Below are positions 5,678 through 10,199 of a DNA stretch of 10,199 nucleotides, one piece after another. This DNA comes from Dehalococcoidia bacterium (GTDB taxonomy: Bacteria; Chloroflexota; Dehalococcoidia; GIF9; AB-539-J10): NCBI GenBank assembly GCA_030606165.1, contig JAUWGZ010000048.1, positions 1-10,199 on the forward strand, in the 5' to 3' direction. The notes under the pieces were generated by a model. That model saw nothing but the letters and a program-made list of their open reading frames with translations, ran no database searches and was not told the origin of the DNA. Position 1 is the first letter of the stretch; every line of letters begins with the position of its first letter. A program made the translations under genes and the position numbers.

Positions 5678-6496
5678 ATGAGCAAAATAAATTTTGATCC
5701 TAACGAAGAAGGTGGCTTAGAATTAGCAAGGGCTATAGTACTAGAGAGACTAAGAAACGATAGAGTTTGGAACCAATATGATCATTCTGGCTCAGGATTT
5801 GACAGGTTCGTCGAATATGTTGGTGACCCAGTGCATGGTAGACGAAGATTAGTATTTCTTGCCCAAGATGTGCTATGGGAATTTATGATACAAGGTGTGG
5901 TTGCACCAGGTTTAAATGTTAGCAATCCTAATTTACCTTTCTTTCACATCACTGATTATGGCGGAAAGGTGCTTATTGAGGGAGAATTTCTTCCACACGA
6001 TCCCACGGGTTATCTGGAACGCTTCCGCAATGAGACGCCAAGGCTTGATTCAACAGTTGAGTCGTATTTAGCGGAGAGTCTGAATTGTTTTACAAGAGGT
6101 AGTTTAATTGCATCTGTCGTAATGTTAGGTGTTGCATCAGAACGCACCTTCCAACTTTTGTGTGGTTCTCTTCTTAATGCAATCGCTGATACAACCGAAA
6201 AATCTAAGTTCCAAAAGATATTAGACAAGAGTGCAATGAAACCGAAAATGGATTGGGTTTTGAATAAGATTCAAGCAATGCAAAGCGAATCGCCTCGACC
6301 ACTGCCTGATAATGTTAATATTACGCTCGCTTCCATCTTCGATTTTATTCGCTGTCAGAGGAACGATTTGGGGCATCCTCAAGAAAAACCACCTAAAGTC
6401 ACAAGAGAAGATGCTTATGTTAATTTAAGAATATTCCCTAGTTATTTTAAGATGGTTAATCAGGTTATAGATTACTTCGATAATAATCAAGTTTGA
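5678..6496 (+). CDS. HEPN-type protein with RNDLGH motif, function unknown
   Basis: A 272-residue soluble protein. Residues about 125-270 look like a HEPN four-helix domain: a long helix pair with a Cys/Gly turn (about 128-170, including ASVVMLGVASERTF) and, near the end, FIRCQRNDLGHP, giving R228-x4-H233 with Asn after the Arg. Many HEPN RNases and DUF4145-like proteins use this Rx4-6H motif as catalytic site. The N-terminal 120 residues are mixed helix and strand, without a family I recognise. RNA cleavage in stress or defence is inferred, not shown. The ribosome binding site is weak. By eye the codons are more AT-rich than in the flanking genes, suggesting transfer. It is divergent from the DUF763 fragment and has no obvious antitoxin partner next to it. 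Confidence 0.65.
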   Translation: MSKINFDPNEEGGLELARAIVLERLRNDRVWNQYDHSGSGFDRFVEYVGDPVHGRRRLVFLAQDVLWEFMIQGVVAPGLNVSNPNLPFFHITDYGGKVLIEGEFLPHDPTGYLERFRNETPRLDSTVESYLAESLNCFTRGSLIASVVMLGVASERTFQLLCGSLLNAIADTTEKSKFQKILDKSAMKPKMDWVLNKIQAMQSESPRPLPDNVNITLASIFDFIRCQRNDLGHPQEKPPKVTREDAYVNLRIFPSYFKMVNQVIDYFDNNQV

Positions 6497-6582
6497 TTGT
6501 TAGCCAAATTCAGTAGATAGTATTTGAAAGAAGATGGTCTTCCGTCAGTATCAATGAATACGATAACTAATATTACCTCAAC

Positions 6583-6660
6583 ATGATAACTATAGACGGT
6601 GGGGCGAAGTCGGGGAGTGGGACTATAGTTCGCTATTCTGTGGCGCTGGCTAGCCTATAA
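6583..6660 (+). pseudogene. Duplicated 5' end of rtcA, 25 codons then stop
   Basis: From its ATG this copies the start of the rtcA gene at 8765. Bases 6581-6656 match 8763-8838 at 69 of 76 positions without gaps. Both encode MITIDG, then SGSGTIVRYSVALASL in the same frame. Here a TAA follows at once (6658-6660) because homology ends at 6656; in the full gene the codons for Leu-Gly-Glu follow. Seven mismatches are clustered at 6602-6624 and affect six codons: four changes are silent, two alter residues (Gly/Ala, Lys/Arg). No Shine-Dalgarno precedes it. It lies 21 bases before the ABC ATPase start, so any residual translation could feed ribosomes into the exporter operon. Confidence 0.88.
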
Positions 6661-6681
6661 CTGTTGCGATACGTGAGATAA

Positions 6682-7398
6682 ATGAAAGCAGTAGAAGTTA
6701 GAGAACTGGTCAAGGACTACGGGAACTTCAGGGCAATAAACGGGATCTCTTTCGAAGTAAACGAAGGGGAGGTATTTGGTCTGATAGGTCCTAATGGTGC
6801 GGGGAAGACAACCGCATTGAGAGTTATTGCCACACTGCTTCAAATAACCTCTGGCTCGGTAACAGTCTTTGGCTATGAACTTCCTAAAGAGGCGGGAGAG
6901 GTGAGAAAGATAATAAGCTATTTACCCGAAGAGGCTGGCGCCTACAAAAATCTCACGGGCAAAGAGTACCTGAATTTTATCGCCAAATTCTTTGGCGATG
7001 GAGAGAAATTCCAGAATATAGTCCAGAGAGGGTTGGAAATAAGCAATTTGGGCGAGAGAATAAATGACAAAGTTGATACATACAGCAAGGGGATGACGCG
7101 GCGTTTGCTCGTGGGCAGAGCTTTAATGGTAAACCCGAGATTGGCAATATTAGATGAGCCTACCTCTGGCCTGGATGTGATAAATGCTCAAGAGGTGAGG
7201 AGGATAATAAATAGCTCAGTCGAGGCAGGAGTGGCGGTCTTGTTGTCTTCGCATAATATGCTTGAGGTAGAGCTCTTATGTCACCGCATCGCTTTGATAA
7301 ACGAAGGGAGAATAGTTGCCAGCGGGACTGCCGCGGAACTCAAAAAGGAATATGACGCCGGAAATATAGAAGAGGTTTTTGTTAAGGCAATAAAATGA
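6682..7398 (+). CDS. ABC-2 type exporter, ATP-binding subunit
   Basis: A 238-residue nucleotide-binding domain. Walker A is GPNGAGKTT (36-44), the signature YSKGM (134-138, in place of the canonical LSGGQ), Walker B LAILDEP (154-160), D-loop SGLD (162-165) and switch His 191. The usual Q-loop glutamine is replaced by Glu 83 (in YLPEE), a variant I recall from other NatA/ABC-2-like ATPases. It should drive export through the membrane subunit encoded next, whose ATG overlaps its TGA by four bases (ATGA). The substrate is unknown; sodium (NatAB), drugs and lipids are all known for this class. The ribosome binding site is weak (GAG), and the rtcA fragment lies immediately upstream. Confidence 0.92.
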   Translation: MKAVEVRELVKDYGNFRAINGISFEVNEGEVFGLIGPNGAGKTTALRVIATLLQITSGSVTVFGYELPKEAGEVRKIISYLPEEAGAYKNLTGKEYLNFIAKFFGDGEKFQNIVQRGLEISNLGERINDKVDTYSKGMTRRLLVGRALMVNPRLAILDEPTSGLDVINAQEVRRIINSSVEAGVAVLLSSHNMLEVELLCHRIALINEGRIVASGTAAELKKEYDAGNIEEVFVKAIK

Positions 7399-8663
7399 TT
7401 GGCAACATAATAAAGAAAGAATTCAAGGAATTGTTTGTCCTCTCAACCCTGATCCCCATAGTGGTTGTTGCCATAGCGTATGGATCTGTGGGGCAAATGA
7501 TTGGCAATGTCGGGGAAAGAATGGAGGAGAAGCCAGTCATAGGAATCGTGGATATGGATGGTGGCGATTTTTCTGATATAGCCATGTCCGTTCTCATCGG
7601 GAGGGCGAAGGTTGTCTATGATGGCAGTGATGCTGAAGAGGGCTTGGAAGAAGTAAGGGGAAAAAATGGAGTTGCGCTTCTGGTAATACCTGAGGACTTC
7701 AGCCAAAACATTTATGCCAATCATCCCGGGGAAATAGAAATTTACTGGATAATGAAAGGGGCGGGGATGATGGATTCCATATCCTCAGGTGCGCTTGAAG
7801 GGCTTATCCAATCAGTGAGCCAGGAGATATCGAAGGAACTGATACAACAAGATAGCTCATTAGATCCAGCCCTCGTCTTGGCCCCGACGACAAGAATTGA
7901 AACCACATTTTTCAAGGGAAAGGAGGTCGAGGGGCTATCGCCAAGCCAACTGGGTAATATGCTAATTTCACAATCGATAGTTATTCCAGTTGTAGTAATG
8001 ATGCTCATAATCCTGGCAGGGGCTTCTGTAATATCTTCGATGGGGTTGGAGAAGGAAAACAAAACCCTGGAAACATTATTAACCCTGCCTGTAAGAAGAA
8101 GTCATATAGTAATTGGTAAGATGGTTGGTAGCGCTCTGGTGGGGATGATAATGGCAGCCATCTACATGATTGGATTTTCACGCTACATGACTTCGTTCCA
8201 GAGTTCAGATATAAATCTGGCAGATTTTGGGTTGGCCCTGGGCGTGCAAGATTATTTATTGGTAGGAATTTCGTTATTCGTAGCTCTTTTAGCCGGGCTT
8301 TCACTATGTATAGTTCTGGGAACATTTGCCAAGAATTATAGGAGTGCCCAGGCACTAATCTTCCCGATAACCGCCCTGGCTCTGATCTCCGCGTTCATAA
8401 TCATGTTTAAAGATTTCGATACCATTCCTGCCATCTTAAGAGTTTTGCTGTTTGCCATACCCTTTTCCCACCCTATGATGGCTATGCGGGCTCTTATGCT
8501 GGATAATTATCCGCTGGTAATCGGCGGTATTGCTTATGCAGCAGTTTTCACTGTAATAATGATAGCGGTAGCGGTTCGCATTTTCAATTCGGACAGATTG
8601 CTGACCGGAAGCGTTCGAAAAAGGGTAGCTCCGAGAAAACCAGCGTGGGGATTGCGGCGGTAA
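7395..8663 (+). CDS. ABC-2 type exporter, membrane subunit (NatB-like)
   Basis: A 422-residue permease with the layout of the ABC2_membrane_3 family. One N-terminal membrane helix (about 15-35) precedes a large extracytoplasmic domain (about 45-195). A cluster of helices follows (near 200-225, 248-265, 288-312, 322-343, 352-370 and 378-395). The cytoplasmic loop with ENKTLETLLTLPVRRSHIVI (about 220-239) is the coupling region that contacts the ATPase in this family. The tail is strongly basic (RKRVAPRKPAWGLRR). Start and coupling are fixed by the ATGA overlap with the ATPase gene. The two together form a complete transporter if both subunits dimerise. Nothing nearby names the cargo. Confidence 0.9.
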   Translation: MIGNIIKKEFKELFVLSTLIPIVVVAIAYGSVGQMIGNVGERMEEKPVIGIVDMDGGDFSDIAMSVLIGRAKVVYDGSDAEEGLEEVRGKNGVALLVIPEDFSQNIYANHPGEIEIYWIMKGAGMMDSISSGALEGLIQSVSQEISKELIQQDSSLDPALVLAPTTRIETTFFKGKEVEGLSPSQLGNMLISQSIVIPVVVMMLIILAGASVISSMGLEKENKTLETLLTLPVRRSHIVIGKMVGSALVGMIMAAIYMIGFSRYMTSFQSSDINLADFGLALGVQDYLLVGISLFVALLAGLSLCIVLGTFAKNYRSAQALIFPITALALISAFIIMFKDFDTIPAILRVLLFAIPFSHPMMAMRALMLDNYPLVIGGIAYAAVFTVIMIAVAVRIFNSDRLLTGSVRKRVAPRKPAWGLRR

Positions 8664-8762
8664 TAAATTAGCCAGCACAAAAACAACTTTCCTGTGCCCT
8701 AAGTTGCGTTGCAGTCCGAGGGTGTTTGGGTAAATTCCTGATAATAAGATAAAAGTGGGTTC

Positions 8763-8838
8763 ACATGATAACTATAGACGGTGCAGCCAGGTCGGGAAGT
8801 GGAACCATAGTTCGCTATTCTGTGGCGCTGGCTAGCCT
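8763..8838 (+). repeat. Direct repeat (second copy) of the rtcA 5' end
   Basis: The second copy of the 76-base repeat, within the intact rtcA gene; the first is 6581-6656. The copies have the same orientation, are offset by 2182 bases and bracket the two exporter genes. The longest perfectly identical blocks are the first 21 bases and the last 32 (from 8807), with all mismatches between them. Recombination across the pair would delete the exporter and leave one full rtcA. Confidence 0.88.
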
Positions 8839-9799
8839 GCTGGGCGAGGAAATAAGGATAGAAAATATCAGGGCGGGGAGGGACAAGCCAGGGCTGAGGG
8901 CGCAGCATCTTAAAGTGGTGCAGGCTTGCCAGGAGATGTGCCAGGGGGTGGTGGAAAATGCCGCAGTGGGTTCTAAGGAGATTACCTACACACCCAGAGA
9001 AAGGTTCAATGGAGGGGAGTATAGCTGGGACATAGGGACGGCGGGCTCAACCACCATGATGGCCCAGACGCTTTTGCCTTTGGCTTGCTTTGCCCGAAAG
9101 CCCTCCAAATTCAGGTTGGAAGGTGGGCTGTTTCAGGATTTTGCCCCTTCGGCTTATCATATGAAGTTTGTTTTGCTTCCGTTTCTAAAGCGAATGGGTG
9201 TTCGTGCTGAACTTGACATAATCCGTCCTGGTTATGTGCCAAGAGGCGGTGGGATTATAGAAGTTAGAGTTGAGCCAGTGGGGAAATTGAAGCCGTTAAA
9301 TCTTAGCGAGCAGGGGGAGATTTTCAGTATCAAAGGCATAGCGCTTTCCTCGCATTTGAAAGAAAAGCGGGTAAGCCAGAGGATGGCAGCGGAATGCCAG
9401 AGGGTGTTAAGCTCTTATGGGTATAAAGCAGAAATTGAGAAAATCGAGGACGAAAGCTCCCTTCAAGAAGGAGCAGCCCTGGCGATATATGCCGAGACGA
9501 GCTCGGGTAACAGGATGGGTTCCGACAGGGCAGGGAGGCTGGGCAGAAGCTCGGAATCCATAGGAAGATATGTGGCTGAGAGGTTTATAGAAGATGTTAA
9601 AACTGGCGCCGCGGTTGATAGATATATTGCAGACCAACTCATAATCTATGCTGGCTTAGCCGAGGGGGTCACCAGGTATTCAGTCCCTCGCATTGCTGAA
9701 CATGTGGAGACGAACCTGTGGCTGGTCGAGGAATTTCTTGGCGCCAGGACAAAAATCGATGGCAATCTCCTGGAGATAGCGGGGATTGGCTTCGCCTGA
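8765..9799 (+). CDS. rtcA: RNA 3'-terminal phosphate cyclase, variant active-site motif
   Basis: The 344 residues span the full family length (E. coli RtcA is near 340). Diagnostic stretches are IRAGRDKPGLRAQHLKVVQA (35-54), WDIGTAGSTTMMAQTLLPLA (88-107), the insert domain (about 180-280), DRYIADQLIIYAGLAEG (285-301) and AEHVETN, whose His 313 matches the histidine that carries AMP. RtcA uses ATP to turn RNA 3'-phosphate ends into 2',3'-cyclic phosphates in the cytoplasm. Oddly, the N-terminal GEGGGQ motif reads RSGSGT (residues 9-14), so the Glu that binds metal in E. coli RtcA is Ser here. The ribosome binding site is weak (GTGGG). No rtcB or rtcR is present. Its first 76 bases are duplicated upstream of the exporter genes. 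Confidence 0.9.
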   Translation: MITIDGAARSGSGTIVRYSVALASLLGEEIRIENIRAGRDKPGLRAQHLKVVQACQEMCQGVVENAAVGSKEITYTPRERFNGGEYSWDIGTAGSTTMMAQTLLPLACFARKPSKFRLEGGLFQDFAPSAYHMKFVLLPFLKRMGVRAELDIIRPGYVPRGGGIIEVRVEPVGKLKPLNLSEQGEIFSIKGIALSSHLKEKRVSQRMAAECQRVLSSYGYKAEIEKIEDESSLQEGAALAIYAETSSGNRMGSDRAGRLGRSSESIGRYVAERFIEDVKTGAAVDRYIADQLIIYAGLAEGVTRYSVPRIAEHVETNLWLVEEFLGARTKIDGNLLEIAGIGFA

Positions 9800-9826
9800 A
9801 GGATGTTTATGAGAGATGTTTAGTGG

Positions 9827-9900
9827 TGTCATTCTGAGGAGTCCAAATGAATTTGGACAACGAAGAATCTCTGAGATTCTTCGCTTCGCTCAGAATGACA
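9827..9900. repeat. Three-hairpin palindromic dispersed repeat (GTCATTCTGAG type)
   Basis: Outer arms TGTCATTCTGAG (9827-9838) and CTCAGAATGACA (9889-9900) form a perfect 12-base pair. Inside are two perfect hairpins: GTCCAAAT (9841-9848) with ATTTGGAC (9851-9858) over 2 bases, and CGAAGAATCT (9861-9870) with AGATTCTTCG (9874-9883) over 3 bases. The whole folds as a three-way junction. The minus strand reads CHSERSEESQRFF, a spurious peptide I recognise from this widespread repeat family. It lies 27 bases after the rtcA stop and could also act as a transcription or mRNA-end structure. Confidence 0.8.
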
Positions 9901-9985
9901 ACTGGATGTTGTTAAACGCTCTCTTTTTGATGAATTTGGCAGACAAGCTGGATTTTGCCGCAGCAGCAGTGATTTTGGGCAAGTA

Positions 9986-10199
9986 ATGGAAAATCTGGTC
10001 AAGCGAGCAGCAAAGGATTTGGCGAAAAGCAAATATGCCATTGCATTAACCGGGGCGGGCATGTCAACCGAATCAGACATACCTGATTTCAGGGGACCAA
10101 AGGGCATCTGGACCACGAATAAAGAGGCAGAGGCTAAGGCTTATAAAAGATACGAGCTTTTCCTGAACAACCCCAGGGCATATTGGGAGGAAATGCTGG
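9986..10199 (+). CDS. Sir2-family NAD-dependent protein deacylase (5' part, runs off the window)
   Basis: The first 71 residues are visible. ALTGAGMSTESDIPDFRGPK followed by GIW (20-42) is the Sir2 NAD-binding signature, with the GAGxS loop at 23-27 and DFRG at 34-37. The family removes acetyl or longer acyl groups from lysines using NAD; bacterial members (CobB type) are about 240-250 residues, so roughly two thirds lie beyond the edge. The ATG at 9986 gives the usual lead, though its ribosome binding site is poor (GGG 8 bases upstream). The frame stays open upstream to 9899, just after the palindromic repeat, without a better start. It may follow rtcA on the same transcript; the hairpin repeat lies between them. 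Confidence 0.9.
   Translation, partial: MENLVKRAAKDLAKSKYAIALTGAGMSTESDIPDFRGPKGIWTTNKEAEAKAYKRYELFLNNPRAYWEEML

Noticed and set aside
3139..6496. HEPN-MNT toxin-antitoxin pair formed by the HEPN protein and the nucleotidyltransferase remnant
   Set aside because: They are about 2.4 kb apart on opposite strands, the HEPN protein is of a different and longer type, and the nucleotidyltransferase lacks its catalytic half.
6530..6542. Small hairpin GAAGA-TGG-TCTTC after the HEPN gene as a terminator
   Set aside because: The stem has only 5 pairs and no T-run follows.
8675..8697. Hairpin GCACA...TGTGC after the permease gene as a terminator
   Set aside because: The stem is 5 pairs over a 13-base loop with no T-run; too weak to call.
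9906..9986. 26-codon reading frame overlapping the Sir2 start (TAATG)
   Set aside because: No ribosome binding site and no recognisable protein; it is probably chance in the leader region.
9829..10116. Minus-strand 95-residue reading frame with CHSERSEES
   Set aside because: It reads through the palindromic repeat and then antisense to the Sir2 gene, whose family signature is on the plus strand.

Overview
The window reads as bacterial chromosome of middling GC, probably from an uncultured lineage. CCA is encoded at the end of the tRNA fragment, Shine-Dalgarno sites are common, and a CvpA-family protein and a HicBA pair are present. The dispersed GTCATTCTGAG / GTCATTGCGAG repeats, a DUF763 fragment and the style of RtcA and NatAB-like proteins remind me of sediment Chloroflexota (Dehalococcoidia-like). 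That placement is from memory and weak.

Left edge (1-376): no protein gene. It holds the 3' half of a tRNA broken in the anticodon loop (the kind of scar left by an integrated element), a palindromic dispersed repeat and a candidate promoter. Next (377-2587) is a tightly packed plus-strand operon: a short DnaJ-like co-chaperone, a small winged-helix-like protein, a TatD-family hydrolase and a thioredoxin. A convergent cvpA-family gene follows (2596-3090, minus).

The middle (3139-6496) is an accessory patch. On the minus strand are the tail of a decayed nucleotidyltransferase, an intact hicB-hicA toxin-antitoxin pair, a 441-residue Cas4/RecB-like protein made of two tandem nuclease-like halves (only the first keeps catalytic residues), and a DUF763 gene cut off after about 92 residues where a dispersed-repeat-like sequence begins. 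Divergent from these, on plus, is a HEPN-type protein with an RNDLGH motif.

Right part (6583-10199, plus): a 25-codon copy of the start of rtcA lies just before a two-gene ABC-2 exporter. After the exporter comes the full rtcA, beginning with the same 76 bases (69 identical). The exporter is thus bracketed by a direct repeat made of the rtcA 5' end, and the silent-biased differences suggest the two copies came from different rtcA alleles. A three-hairpin repeat and the start of a Sir2-family gene close the window.

No complete new system is proven. The best leads are the rtcA-bracketed exporter, the tandem Cas4-like protein and the RtcA variant that lacks the usual GEGGGQ motif. The patch looks like a small maintenance/defence neighbourhood worn by rearrangement.
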